A model generated the notes under the pieces. It searched no databases, had not been told where the DNA came from, and saw nothing but the letters and a program-made list of their open reading frames with translations. This document shows, one piece after another, positions 22,404 to 33,689 of a stretch of DNA of 64,000 nucleotides. Position 1 is the stretch's first letter; every line of letters starts with the position of its first letter. Source of the stretch: Stenopsyche tienmushanensis (taxonomy: Eukaryota; Arthropoda; Insecta; Trichoptera; Stenopsychidae); contig WACJ01000269.1 in assembly GCA_008973525.1 (NCBI GenBank), positions 372,001-436,000 of the forward strand, in the 5' to 3' direction. Both the position numbers and the translations under genes were made by a program.

Positions 22404-22612
22404 AGAGAGAGAGACGCAGAGCGCCTCTCCAACACTAGAATAGGGCCAATCTAAGGCCAGACTACCTGACCTCCTGAAGCAATGTGTAAAACAATACCAG
22501 GGGGCAGAGAAGGACAAGGGAGGGGTTTAGTGGGCAGGAACGAGTTAATCGTTAATCTCACACTACCCAGAATGGGTATCTTGCGAAGATTCCCCTCCCA
22601 CGGAAAAAAAGA
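21183..22612 (+). mobile_element. R1-like LINE fragment nested in the hAT element
   Basis: A 5'-truncated, less AT-rich non-LTR retrotransposon. It begins abruptly in the middle of the RT (FNSANW) and ends in a short A-rich tail around 22604-22618. Because it lies inside the hAT element it inserted later, unless the hAT element moved with it inside. Clade is judged from FNSANW, VPQGSVL-PTLW-LYN, FADD and the C-terminal zinc knuckle. No target duplication was found. Confidence 0.82.
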
Positions 22613-22859
22613 AAAAAATATTATCACTTATTATTTAAGTAAAAAATTAAAACAATTTAAAATTTACTTACAACACTAACTTGTACTTCAATAACAAATA
22701 ATTGGGCAAACAAATTCAATGGGAGCGATGGTTTTGCATGGTTATTCAAGTAGAAAATTTCGTTATTTGCGTATGGAACTAAAGAGCCGCAGCTTCACAT
22801 CCAAAGAGCCGCATGTGGCTCGCGAGCCGCAGGTTGCCGACCCCTGGTTTAGATCGTTA

Positions 22860-23330
22860 CTTTAAACTTACATAAACTTTAAAATTAGTTAAACATGAAA
22901 TTCTTGAAGTTAGGGAGCTTTTATCATTGAAATTTAATGGAATGTAGACAATAACACACACTGTAATATAACATATCATCCAAATTCACGATGATATTAC
23001 TATGGAGAACATTTAAAATATGGCTTATATTTAGGTAAATTTCCCCGAGCAAAAGTTTGTACGTGTATCCTTGTTTTAATAATAAAACAACTTTATTTAT
23101 CCATAAAAAAAATGGCGTGATCAACAATTTAATTTATTTCGATCGCCATTTTTGGCTTTCATACAAACAGACAGGGTTTCTTAACACTTTTAGGTCTATA
23201 ACAAAAAATAATCTGTCAAGTTACCAGCAAATACAAGTAGCTTTATAAAATCAAGATCTTTAGATCAGATGAGATGTTGTTAAATTTGAATTTGATATCA
23301 ATCAAAATAATTTATGATTTTCTGATGGCC
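22860..23330. other. Stretch without a recognised gene
   Basis: The opposite-strand frames at 22924-23127 and 23057-23248 are AT-rich and unrecognised. Confidence 0.5.
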
Positions 23331-23333
23331 ACC

Positions 23334-23450
23334 TTTAGGTAGTCCCGCAGTTAAGTGGTTGCATTCGTAACTCAATCAACTTGGCTTCAAATCCTACAGG
23401 AGGTGTGACGTACGCACACAAAAAAATGCTTATGGAAAAATAAAAAAATA
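23334..23450 (+). repeat. tRNA-like sequence, possible SINE head
   Basis: CACCTTT at about 23331 can pair with GGAGGTG at about 23400, like an acceptor stem. Between them lie CAGTTAAGTGGTTGC (A-box/D-arm-like) and GGCTTCAAATCC (B-box/T-arm-like, with C for T at one key position). An A-rich run follows. The anticodon arm is poor, so this is not a functional tRNA. A short tRNA-derived SINE or tRNA pseudogene fits best. Confidence 0.35.
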
Positions 23451-23574
23451 CGAAAAATCAACTTGTAAGCTTTTGACTTTGAACAGATTAGTATTTTTGA
23501 AGAACGTGAATCGTGATTTTTTTTTAAAAACATTTCAAGCTCATTGAATTTTATTTAATTAAAATGCTTCTATT

Positions 23575-23849
23575 TTATAGCGGGCGCTTAATTTTGGATT
23601 TTCCTCGTATCCTACATGCGAAAAGACCATTTTCGCCCCCTTAAGATCCCACAATTCGGCGTTGCTCGAGCATTTGCTAACAATGCGGTCATTTAAGGAC
23701 CTTAGCGCTCACAAAAAATAACTAAATTTAACGAAAGCATCAACCCATTGTGGCGCACGACAAAATGACGTGATAAATAACGATAATCTGGTCCGCTTTG
23801 TATCGGGCCATATTTTTCGTCGCACTTGGCCCGCAGTTGACACCCCCTG
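23575..23849 (+). repeat. Repeat R, copy 2, ending in a hAT-like terminus
   Basis: From GCGCTTAATTTTGG to about 23790 this aligns with 28772-28980 (shared CCATTTTCGCCCCCTTAAGA and CTAACAATGCGGTCATTTAA). It continues into TTGGCCCGCAGTTGACACCCCCTG at 23826-23849, whose reverse complement CAGGGGGTGTCAACTGCGGG is a typical hAT end and resembles the fragment at 46226. This suggests that R is, or lies inside, a non-autonomous hAT element. The matching left end and duplication were not found. Confidence 0.6.
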
Positions 23850-23857
23850 GACCATTA

Positions 23858-24288
23858 ATCATGCTAGTCGACTTTGTGTTTATCATGTAAAAATGGGACA
23901 AGGCTTAATGTTATGTTTATGTTTGAAATAAGTCACCGCCGGGGAACTGGTTTTCCCGAAAATCCCGAAAAAGAGGTTCATATTTATTTGTGCTTCCTGG
24001 AAAAACTTTCACGCTGAGATTATTATCGCTGCTGTGACAATTGATTGTTTGTCTTTATTTTACATTTATTTTTCATTTTATTGTTTTCGGAAACAAAAGG
24101 AATGAAATGTAAAAAGAAATTCAGCTTATCTAATTTTACTGGCAAATTTATCAGAATATCTGTTTGAATATTATTAAAAGTTACATTAGAACAGTGAACA
24201 GTGGGCAAAACACATGCCGAAGCGAACAGATGAATAATGTCATGGACTGAATAGATGTGAAATAGTTGAAATCAGGATGAATAGTGAA
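23858..24288. other. Stretch without a recognised gene
   Basis: The minus-strand frame at 24023-24208 is unrecognised; no repeat seen. Confidence 0.5.
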
Positions 24289-24290
24289 TA

Positions 24291-25243
24291 CACTCAAACC
24301 TCTTTTTGTGCGACTTTTTTTTATGCGATTTCGAAGTTATGCGGTTTTTTTTAAAGCAATTTTTTATATTTCATAAAGAGTTCGTATTGCGATATTTTGG
24401 ATAAAATACAAAAAAAATCATCAGCACTAATCGAAATATGGAAAATAATTATAATTTGGGACTGTATAAATCATATTGCATCCGCTGTCGCTGAATATAC
24501 CACCACGCCCTTTATTCTAGTTTAGAATTATGAAAAAAATGATTTCGTTTTATTGCATTTTTCCAATGTTTCGACTTTCGAAAAAACATTCACTTAAGGA
24601 ATTTCCAAAATTCTAACTACTGACGGGGTTATAACTATTTTAGTGAAACGGCAATTTGGCTGGTTCTACCATAATAAAATCTTTTAACGCGTTTTTCTCG
24701 AAACTCCTTTTTTCAACAGGGTTGACATCATATCTCAAGTTTTAATTGGTTAATTTACTTCAAACTAGGTAGGATTAATTTCTATATAACCTTATATTAT
24801 TCCTATTCTTAATTCTTTTTTAAATTTGCCATTTTGTGATTTTTTTTGATTTTTTTTTTTTAGTTTTGGACTAAAGTGACATTTTTACTAATTATGAATT
24901 ATATTGTTAGAAAGAAAATCTACACAGAACAATGATAACATTGACACTGGGTATACTATTTCTTCTGAAGAAGAGAGCGAGTAATATCAAAAATCGCAAC
25001 GAAAATTATCATACAGTGATAACAGTTTGTAATAAAAATAATTAATAAAATTACCAATGATGCAAGACGTCCTTTAAATATTACCAACAATGCTATTTTT
25101 AATTGCCTTATTGGTTTCCTCTTTTTTAATTTTTTTTGTGCGATTTTGGATATATTTTATACAGCTGTTTCAAAGTTATGCGTTTTTTAAAATCCATGGA
25201 TGTGCGATTTTCCGTGGAACGCATCTACCGCACAAAAAAAGTG
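24291..25243 (+). mobile_element. Pogo/Tigger-like element P, 953 bp
   Basis: Ends are CACTCAAACCTCTTTTTGTG on the left and CGCACAAAAAAAGTG on the right, with TA outside each (24289-24290 and 25244-25245). The inner part of each end repeats TGTGCGATTTT/GCATCTACCGCACA. The interior aligns with 32806-33683 (reverse orientation) and 49518-50603, sharing CAGAACAATGA(T)AACATTGACACTGGGTATAC-type sequence, split here only by substitutions. No intact transposase. Fragments such as GNNDIDTGYTISF seen in the other copy hint at an acidic C-terminal tail. Confidence 0.75.
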
Positions 25244-25372
25244 TATTACTATAATATTGATTTTTAATGTTTTTTTCTTATAGAATGATTACTCTACAGC
25301 TGAATATTAATCGAAAGATTGGTGGTTCAAATCCATCTCTATTTAAACATTATGATATATGTTTATAAATTA

Positions 25373-26064
25373 GGTATATCGATAAGTCCTTGCCGATTTT
25401 GAGAGACGTCTGTTTGAGTTCAGTTTGTATCCAGTCGCGGTGAAGACAGCATTTCTGTAAATTATTTTTTTAAGAACTAATTTTTCACTAATATAAAAGA
25501 ATAAAAATAATTATTATTTTTGTTGAGGATAAAATGTCAAGTTCCAAAACTAACCAACATCACATTCGGCATAATATACGCTGATGTTTTTCGACCAGGG
25601 GTTGAATATAACCAAAGCCACAAAAGCCATAAATCAAATTCACAGTGAAATGTTACCATTACGATGTGTCGATTTTGGTTTTCAAAATTTAAGTCGGGAA
25701 AGTTTGGATGCCGCACGAACTGTCCGACGATAACAAAGGAGAGCGACGAAACGTATGCAAAGTTTTGTTGTCAAGACAAAAAGTTCGTCCCTTTTTGCAC
25801 TGAATCACCCTTTTTGCACATTGAGAATTAATCGGGAACAATTTAGTGATTGTAAAACGACAATGTACGACCCCATAAAGCAAGGAAAATAACTGAAAAA
25901 ATCATGGAATCATAATAGGAAGAATTTCCACACCCAGGAGGAATTGAAAAACTCGAAAACCTGTGGGAAATAGTGTGTAGTATTGAAGGAAATTATGTTT
26001 TATAAATAAAAATTAAATAAATTCTTTCATGGTTAAACAAGTGGCAAAGACTTTTCGATACACC
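25373..26064 (+). mobile_element. Internally deleted mariner element, both ends present
   Basis: The left end GGTATATCGATAAGTCCTTG and right end CAAGTGGCAAAGACTTTTCG...CACC are inverted repeats of about 25 bp with a few mismatches, and TA flanks both (25371-25372 and 26065-26066). At 692 bp it is about half the usual 1.3-kb mariner, so the middle of the transposase gene has been lost while both termini were kept. Confidence 0.85.
25534..26005 (+). pseudogene. Mariner transposase, N- and C-terminal remnants
   Basis: The frame opens at ATG 25534 (MSSSKTNQHHIRHN). A frame change then gives MFFDQGLNITKATKAIN, the paired HTH region, and DFGFQNLSRESLDAARTVRR, where the W-F-x-x-F-x-x-G linker is usual. 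The catalytic DDD part is deleted. The final piece GGIEKLENLWEIV-x-x-IEGNYVL ends at the stop 26003-26005 and matches the usual mariner C-terminus (R-W-x-x-x-x-x-x-G-x-Y). About 150 of roughly 345 residues remain. Confidence 0.8.
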
Positions 26065-26066
26065 TA

Positions 26067-28354
26067 ATATCCAATGACGTAAGAGAATTTTTCCTCTTTT
26101 GCGGTAATATAAAAATCTTTAAGACTTGACATTGCTGATTGTTGTGGTTAGTTTGTGCGGGCGATGGCATCGTTAATTGATGCGGGTATTCGCATACATT
26201 AAATCCATTATTATAAATGTATCACCTCTTATGAAAGGTAATATAATAAATTAAACATGAACGTCGTACGATCGCAACCAGCTCGCACTGTACTGCAACG
26301 TGAATATCGATTTAAATAAAGAAAAACACAGACAATTCACAGTGGAGCTATGAAGATGTGGAACAAATAAAAATTCAGGTCGACTGAACATGAAAGATAC
26401 ATTTATATAAAAGATAGCGAAATTCCATCCGCTCTAAATTATGAGAATGCCAGAAATACGTTTTGAAGCGCTGGCAAAAAAATTATATTACATCATATAC
26501 ATGTTATGACTCACCCCGCGGGCCACCGAGATAGACACATCGAAATTGGTTTATTTGGACTTTTCGATTGGTTGAGATATTTGTGTGCACGGAAAATGTG
26601 TATTTAAAATTTGTGTTCAATGTTTTTAAAGCCTCGTGACTTGTACGTTTTATATTTGGCGCTGTGTCAATACACACAGAATCATCATTGTCTGAAAGCA
26701 CTTGGCCGTCCTTATATTTGAGGCTTATCATATTTCCGTAAACAGAAATCGAGCTCTGTAAATACACCGGAAAATTTTGCGTAAAAATATGCGTGGAAGC
26801 TAACGTGTATTAAATTTTGCGACCTTATCGCTGAGCTCGCTGCGAAAAATATTTGGCATAGTTCCATGGATGTAGGTCGCCTTTGCTTATTTCCGGCATC
26901 CCTAACCTCGACTTGATTCCCTAAAGAAATTACGGGAGTCGCACTAAGATCCTGAAAGTTTAAGATTCGCATGTTATTTTTTTGCGGAAAGCTTTTCTTT
27001 TGTGGAATTCGATTTTTCGGGGGATTTTATAAATGGAAAAAATAATAATGTATTACTTGGCTGTCGAGATAATTTATCGACGACGTAGAGAATTTGAGCC
27101 GATTAACGATTGAGGTCCCTGGACAGCATCAATCTTCTTTCAGCGCCGGCTCCAGTACATGTGTTTTCCTCGAAAACAATAAGTAATCGATCGATGCCGT
27201 AGTGTTTTAGGCCTCAGAATCACAGGCCTCGTAAAGTATCTCTATAAAGACGAAATATAACACTCCCGGCGGGATTTTGCGGATCTTCCGCTTTTGGCAA
27301 AACTCTATCTCTGTCTCACCATCGAGATTGAAGAACCGCAGGATTGTCGATATACTATTGGAGATATCAGATTTCTACGTTTTACGACTCACCGGATTAT
27401 TCCCCAGTACGTTTGTGTTCAATTTTTTTCCATCTAAGATTCGGGATTGTAAATGGGCAAGATTCCCACAATCGTTTTGTGCTTGTTATCTTTTACATCG
27501 TTGACTATCTAGTTGAAGTTTTCTGACTCGATAAATTACTTGGAAAGTTTTCCAATCTAGGAAAATAGCATAGATCATTATGCTTGGATTTGATCCGCGC
27601 TTTGTCTGACTTTATAATAAATTTTAATCTTATCCTTAGTCTCCAATTATTATGTACTTTTTTATTACCTACCTATTTTATAAAGTCTCCTCCAGAGAAT
27701 TCCATGGGTGACTAATGCACCCGAGAGGACATCAATTTATATATGAAGGCGGGCGCCGTAATGAATATTAAACGTAAACGGGCGCCAGTGGTCTGAAGAA
27801 TAGTTTACGGAATGAGAATAGATACGAAAGTTATAAAACAGTATGTAGAATGACTGAATTAATTTATTTCTACAGATTTTAAAACAATATGAATTCATTT
27901 TTCATGAAAGCGAATTCTGTCCCAATCTAATAAAAATCAAGCCAACCATTGGGTTGATTTTTCCGTTCAATTTTTAAGATACAATGAGATTTATTATTTG
28001 ATGCTACTTGAATAATATTAGTTTGATACATACACAATTTTGATTTATTCATTCCCATCATTCAAATTTATTGTGAAAATTATACATAATCTTCGAAATT
28101 ATACCATTCTAATTGTGTTATTTCTAATGATATGAATTTGTCCCATACGAAACCATTGCAATATACGGGAGACAGCGACATTATTTGTGTAATTATTCCT
28201 ACAAAGCTGATTCTTTCTTATTTTGTTGTTTTGATATTGTGAGTTAACAAATCTGTTTATTGTAGCTGCTTATAATAAATATTATATGTACTTAATATTG
28301 CAATGCTTTGAAATTTGCAATATTTCAGTTAAGTTCCTGTGTGATCACACCACT
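26067..28354. other. Stretch without a recognised gene, partly less AT-rich
   Basis: Between 26500 and 27540 the composition is more balanced. Several mid-length frames occur: 26504-26767 and 26712-26972 (minus, overlapping) and 27277-27504 (plus). None matches a family I know and none has convincing splice sites. It could contain unique host sequence, such as a regulatory region or exon, or very old transposon DNA. 27900-28350 is plain AT-rich. Confidence 0.4.
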
Positions 28355-28357
28355 TTG

Positions 28358-28985
28358 ATCACGTCTACCGAAGCCCTATCCACCTTTTATCGAAAGTAGA
28401 TGACGTTTATTTAACAATAATCAACATAAACTACTTGTAGACGTGTAAAGCAGCTTTGTAAATTTTAATTTAATGCCAATTTGTACGATTATTTAGGAAA
28501 AATCAGTGCAAAATTTCAATCACTGTTTTCTGTACTACAATACAATGACTTTAGAAAGAAGAAACCAAATGTGAGACTTTATTGACATGCCTCTTCTTCA
28601 AGCATGCTCACAGTCAGCTAAAGGAAATCGTCCTCTTTCAGTTAAGGTTCAAAGGTAGCCCTTTTGTACCTACATGTGAAAAAAAGTCCTAAATATCCCA
28701 CCCCACCCCCTCTTAAAAACAATTAAAACATCTAACTTTTAAAATCTGTTAAGGTCATTGAATTATTATATGGAAAGCGCTTAATTTTGGTTTTTCCTCG
28801 TATCCTATATGCAAAAAGACCATTTTCGCCCCCTTAAGAACCCACAATCCAGCATTGCTCGAGCTTTTGCTAACAATGCGGTCATTTAAGGACCTTATCA
28901 CTTTTAAAAATAACTAAATTTAACAAAAATAACAACCCATTGTGAAACATGACAAAATGAAATGATAAATAATGATATTTTAATC
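28358..28985 (+). repeat. Repeat R, copy 3 (longest)
   Basis: The first 140 bases match 12285-12435 and the last 210 match 23575-23790, so this copy links the two pieces into a unit of about 630 bp. It is non-coding. It is followed directly by another partial copy in the same orientation. Confidence 0.8.
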
Positions 28986-28989
28986 AAGT

Positions 28990-29250
28990 ACCAGCGCTAT
29001 AACTACGCCACATCTACCGAAGTCCTAGCCATATTTTATCGAAAGCAGACCACTTTTATTTGACAATAATTAATGTAAATTACTTGTAGACAAAAAAGCA
29101 GCTTTGTAGATTTTAATTTAATGCCAATATGTACGATTATTCAGGCAAAATCGGTGCAAAATTTCACGATTTTCTTCAGGTTCAAAGTGTGTACAAAAGC
29201 CCAAAATATCCCCCTTCTTTTAAAAGCATAATAATATAAAATAATATTTT
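28990..29250 (+). repeat. Repeat R, copy 4, head-to-tail with copy 3
   Basis: It begins CAGCGCTATAACTACGCC then ATCTACCGAAGTCCTAGCC, matching the start of copies 1 and 3, and runs through GCAGCTTTGTAGATTTTAAT and the GTACGATTATTCAGG block. The end near 29220 carries the CCCAAAATATCCC stretch that copy 3 has at about 28690. It lacks the 3' half. Confidence 0.8.
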
Positions 29251-29254
29251 CCTT

Positions 29255-29929
29255 AAAGTAAAAGCAAGCTTATACAAAACGTTTTGAATTTTATGCTTTG
29301 GTTGTTTTATGGTGATCCATTTTTAATTGAATAAATACATTTAACTAAAAGAACTTTGCATTTCCATACATAAGGTATACTTTATTCAGTGGAATGCGAA
29401 TGTTTATTTTGCATAAGCTGAGAAAATAGGTCAAAAAACAGCCTTTCATCTTTTCAGCAAAAATACTCCATTTTAGTTGTAAATATGGCTGAGAAATGGA
29501 AATTTGTTTATATTTTTATACTATTTAACGTTTGGCGTTTTTCGAGTATGGAAATGTTGCAACAGAAAGCGTACATTGTATTCGATTAAAATCGATTTGC
29601 AGTCTCTCATGTGACTTTATAGCAAACGACTCCTGGGATTGCCTTCATGAGATCTTTTAGTATCGGCGATAGAAAAATCAAAAGGCCAATTTTATCGAGT
29701 CTTTACGATGGATAAGAGAGCAATTCTCCCACAAAGTTCTTTAAAGTACACTTTCGAAGCATTCGATGTTTTTTGTCGCATTGTGGTGCAACAATATTTT
29801 AAGAAGCTTTTCATTTGAAAATACATGGTTGAATTTTTGAATTCAATAATGATTTTATAACGTTTGGAAATGAGTATTATAAAATCAATATTTTCAATAT
29901 CAAAAGCAATGTAATGGGATTTATGCGTG
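29255..29929. other. Stretch without a recognised gene
   Basis: AT-rich, no long frame, no repeat end seen. Confidence 0.6.
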
Positions 29930-29931
29930 TA

Positions 29932-30096
29932 CAGTCAATCCTCCTATAGCGCTCACTTCGTTTGCGGCATCTTTTAAGTAAGCAACGGGTAAAATACGTA
30001 AGATCAATGCGCCATCGCGTGTGTTAGTCACATAAACTTGTTAACAAACCAAATACGTACAAATTTTTTATGGGGATGCTATAGAAGAGTTGATTG
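29932..30096. mobile_element. 165-bp pogo/Tigger-like MITE
   Basis: It starts CAGTCAATCCTCCTATAGC and ends GCTATAGAAGAGTTGATTG, inverted repeats of 19 bp with four mismatches, with TA on each side (29930-29931 and 30097-30098). A CA...TG end with TATAGC and TA flanks is the pogo/Tigger pattern. Different end sequence from family P. Confidence 0.8.
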
Positions 30097-30099
30097 TAT

Positions 30100-31565
30100 T
30101 TTGTAATTGAATTTTCAAATGTATTAAATAAACTAATTTACGGTCAATATAATCGCTGTCAAATGATTTGTATCATGATTTTTAAGCTTGAACAATAAAT
30201 CAAATTTACACGATGATAACCCGAAAATTTAAGAGTGGCTGTTGTGCCAAGCCCACGTCATGTCAACTCTTCCGTCTTTCGTCATTATTCAATTTTTCCG
30301 ACAATTATGTGCTATTCTTGCTCTTTCGTCGTGTCAATGAAAGTGTCATATTGCAAGGATCAAATATGATTGGACGTATTTTTAAATTGAAGAAGAAAAA
30401 TCTTATTTACATTTATAAATCCATAATATTTACACTTTAAATATTTTATAATAATAGCAATGTTACGCCCTTTCCGGAGTTCTTGTAAATCGACTGAAAA
30501 TATGTAAAGGATTAAATTGTATAGTTGCCTTTTCAAACAAGATATTTTTAGTTTGGCTTCTATTTACTTGCCGACGAGCTAAATATTTCAATACGACCTT
30601 CTTACATAAGTTCAATAATCTGCTTAGCCATGAAAACCGTATTTTATTCTATAACGTATTGCAAAATATTTCATTCATTCATAAATACGAACAAAATTAA
30701 ATTCAACTTCAGCTATTTTATCTACCGCTGGTAAAAATCCATCCTCATCCACTCTATTTTCATATTTTATACATTTGTTTTTACGTCATTGTGTTTTTCC
30801 GGATTGAGTCCATGAAGAATGATAAAATTAATGATCATCCCTAAGTAGAACAATCAAAGTTTTTCATTCATTTTATAGCATTTCGTAGAAGTTCATTTGT
30901 AGCATCCAACCCTTAATATATTTAGGAACCCCTTTTGCCGGTGATGGATAACTTTCTATGTCGGTTTGATGAGTCGTATCGAAAGAGCGGAGCCCCTAAT
31001 AAGGATTAAGGTGTCTTAATATCCTTATTTTCAATCCATAAAGTGCTTTTTGATAACGTCAGGATTGTATTACAAAAAGGATGAAGATTTATTACGTTTA
31101 TTTTATACGGCGCTCGTATAGATAAAACATTTTGCGAGAATCCTTCGACTCTAATTAACGGAGATCCATTTTATTGTGCAATAAAGTTGATTCTGCTTTG
31201 TGTCAGTTGTGCAGAAATACGATATTTAGACTGTTAGTTTTTTAGATATGCTCTTTTGTTGCTTTTACCATAATTCAATAGGACGGATAACAGACTAGAT
31301 TATGTGGATGTGTTAAAAGAACGATAAAAGCCGTTGACCCAGAAGAGAAGATAAAATTGAAAAAGGTGTTTATACTGAAAATAAATTGATCAAATCCAAT
31401 AGATCATATTGAAATTAAGAAATACGAATATGACTATATTTTATTAGGGATACCGGATGAAAATGTCGTTTTTTTACTTCATCATTTTCAATGGACATTT
31501 AAAATAAAATTTTCAAAATAAAGTATATATAGTAATAAAGTACATTTTTGCATCTATTTCAAAAG
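30100..31565. other. Stretch without a recognised gene
   Basis: The frame at 30213-30440 is unrecognised. AT-rich otherwise. Confidence 0.55.
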
Positions 31566-31574
31566 GAAGAATTT

Positions 31575-32460
31575 GTATCGGTTAAACAGTTTTTACGGAT
31601 TTTATCAAAAAAGTAATGCAACGACTGCCACAAAAAAGATTGCGACATTTACGGGAACATATTGACTATTCGATAGTATCAGAGAAGGTTCAAACAATTT
31701 CAAAGTGGAAACTACGACTTAAAAAATAAGCCTCAAAGTAGTGAAAATGGACAATGAAGTTTTACGCATTGAAGTTGAACTTACGTAAATCCGATCTGTT
31801 CAACAAATAGCAGATATATTCGGATTACACTTGGTCTAGTGTTTAAAAATACTTTTAAATAATTGGCAAGATTCATAGAAAGGGTATGTGGATATCGCAT
31901 CATTTGAATGCTGAATGCAAATCTCTACAGGTTCAAATATATGTATTAATTATTATAGTAAAATTATAAAAAAAAACCTTAAACATTTTATAGCAGAAGA
32001 TGAGAAGTAGGCTATGTACTTGAATCAATGTCCTAATAATCAAAATGGTCCTTTTGTCTGAATGGCGGGATTATAAAGAAGATATTTATTATGATTTTTG
32101 TTTAATATTGTCGAGCGATTATGGCATAGTGATAAGCTGGAACGATTAAAATAAACAATTTGTGTAAAAGTCCTAGAATATTCAATAGGGGAAACATATT
32201 TTCTACACGATAATTCGAGACCACATACGGCTAAAATTACTCGGGATAATTTCACCTAATGTGGCTCCCCCTGGTTACCATTTATTTAGATAAATGTAGA
32301 TTTTTTTTGTCCGATAAAAATGTGAAGAATACCATAAAATAAAAACGGGTTTAAGTGTCTATTTTTCATCTAAATCCATAGAATTGTATGCTAATGGTAT
32401 ATAAAAATTACTAGAAAGATGGAAGGAAGTTGTAGCTATCAAGAAGGATATATAAAATAA
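31575..32460 (+). pseudogene. Mariner transposase, nearly full length but heavily decayed
   Basis: Pieces lie in the right order across about 0.9 kb: FYGFYQKSNATTATKKI (31590 on), FKQFQSGNYDLKNKPQS (31695-31745), EVLRIEVEL then SVQQIADIFG (31759-31825), a KIHRKGMW-like block and LNAECKSLQ (31868-31930). The central region follows, with LHDNSRPHTAKITRDNF (32203-32255), which carries the second catalytic aspartate in HDN-x-RPH, and the tail ERWKEVVAI (about 32420-32446). Many frameshifts and stops break it. The first catalytic block (GDE-W) is not readable. No confident terminal repeats. It is an old insertion of a lineage different from the other mariners here. Confidence 0.88.
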
Positions 32461-32464
32461 TTTA

Positions 32465-32803
32465 TAATTGATATGGTAATATAAATACATCAAGTAGAAA
32501 AATCAAATTCATTTTAAAAATTGCATTTTTGGTAAATTGGTGATAATAAGAAATCAGTATTAATTTATCAATAACTTATATATACAGAACTTATAGATTG
32601 ATAAGTAAAGGAACATGGCGAGAATAAAAAACGATGTGGATTTCTGATGATATGTAAGAAGTTTGAAGATATAAATGAATGATAGCAATCTTCTGTTGCC
32701 CTCTGTTTATTATTTCCTATATAAACTGGAAGGGTGGGTCTCAAAAGAAAAGCTTTCCTATTTGCAAATTCGCAAGTTTCAGTCGGGGATACATTATTTC
32801 AAA
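32465..32803. other. Stretch without a recognised gene
   Basis: The overlapping frames at 32679-32882 and 32734-32922 run into the next element and are not genes. Confidence 0.55.
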
Positions 32804-32805
32804 TA

Positions 32806-33683
32806 CACTCAAACCTTTTTTGTGCAATAGATGCGTTCTGCGAAAAAACGCACAAGAAGAAATCGCACAAAAAAAGCTATGACTTACATGGAAAAAGTGA
32901 AGATTCGTTCCTTGGATTTTAAAAACCGCATAACTTTGAAACAGCTAAATAAAATATATCCAAAATCGCATAAAAAAACAGGAAAACAATAAGGCAATTA
33001 AAAAATAACATTTTTGGTAACATTTGAAGGACGTCTTGCATCATTGGTAAAATTTTTAGGATGTCTTACATCTGGCATCTCAAATGCCAGACATCTACTA
33101 GAGAAATACTAATTATTTTAATTACAAACTATCATCACTGTATAATAATTTTCGTTGCGATTTTCGATATGACTTAAAATCGCCCTCTTCTTCAAAAGAA
33201 ATAGTATACCCAGTGTCAATGTCATTGTTCCGTGTAAATTTTCTCTTTCCAACAATATCATCCATAATTAGTAAAGATGTCACTATAGTCCCTAACTCAA
33301 AAAAAAAACAAATCACAAAAAAGTAGTTTCGAGAAAAACGCGTTAAAAGATTTCATTATGGTAGGACTGGCCAAGCTTACGAGTCATTAAAATAGCTATA
33401 ACTCCGTAAGTAGTTGGAATTTTGGAATTTTTTTTGGAGAATATATTTTAAAAATCAAAACATTGGAGAAATGCAAAAAAAACCGAAATATATTACGAAT
33501 AAAGAAAAATAAAGGATGTGGTCGTTTTTCAAATTTTTTTCCAAATTTCGGTTAGTGTTAGTGATTTATTTTCCATTTTATCCAAAATATCTCGATACGT
33601 ACTCTTTATGAAATTTAAAATAAGAAGAAAATACTTTTAAAAAACCGCATAACTTGAAAATCGCACAAAAAGAGGTTTGAGTG
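32806..33683 (-). mobile_element. Pogo/Tigger-like element P, 878 bp, reverse orientation
   Basis: Ends are CACTCAAACCTTTTTTGTGC and GCACAAAAAGAGGTTTGAGTG with TA outside (32804-32805 and 33684-33685). The interior is the reverse complement of the copy at 24291-25243. On the minus strand a short frame (33122-33316) reads MDDIVGKRKFTRNNDIDTGY and onward with acidic residues, possibly the C-terminal tail of the lost transposase. No DDE domain remains. Confidence 0.75.
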
Positions 33684-33689
33684 TATATA

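Larger units (their letters stand above)
21078..22846. mobile_element. hAT element with 8-bp target duplication, hosting a LINE
   Basis: The left end CAGGGGTCGGCAACC and right end GGTTGCCGACCCCTG are perfect 15-bp inverted repeats. Both are flanked by GTTTAGAT (21070-21077 and 22847-22854), a perfect 8-bp duplication. Subterminal AAGAGCC(G/A)CA repeats occur on both sides. Removing the nested LINE (about 21183-22612) leaves about 340 bp, so the original was a non-coding hAT MITE. Confidence 0.92.

Noticed and set aside
21432..22517. Long minus-strand frames (168, 118 and 128 residues) opposite the R1-like LINE
   Set aside because: They are antisense shadows of the less AT-rich reverse-transcriptase sequence. 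The plus strand carries all recognisable motifs.
25318..25345. GGTGGTTCAAATCCATC as a tRNA T-arm
   Set aside because: The upstream sequence does not fold into a tRNA and no A-box is found at the right distance.
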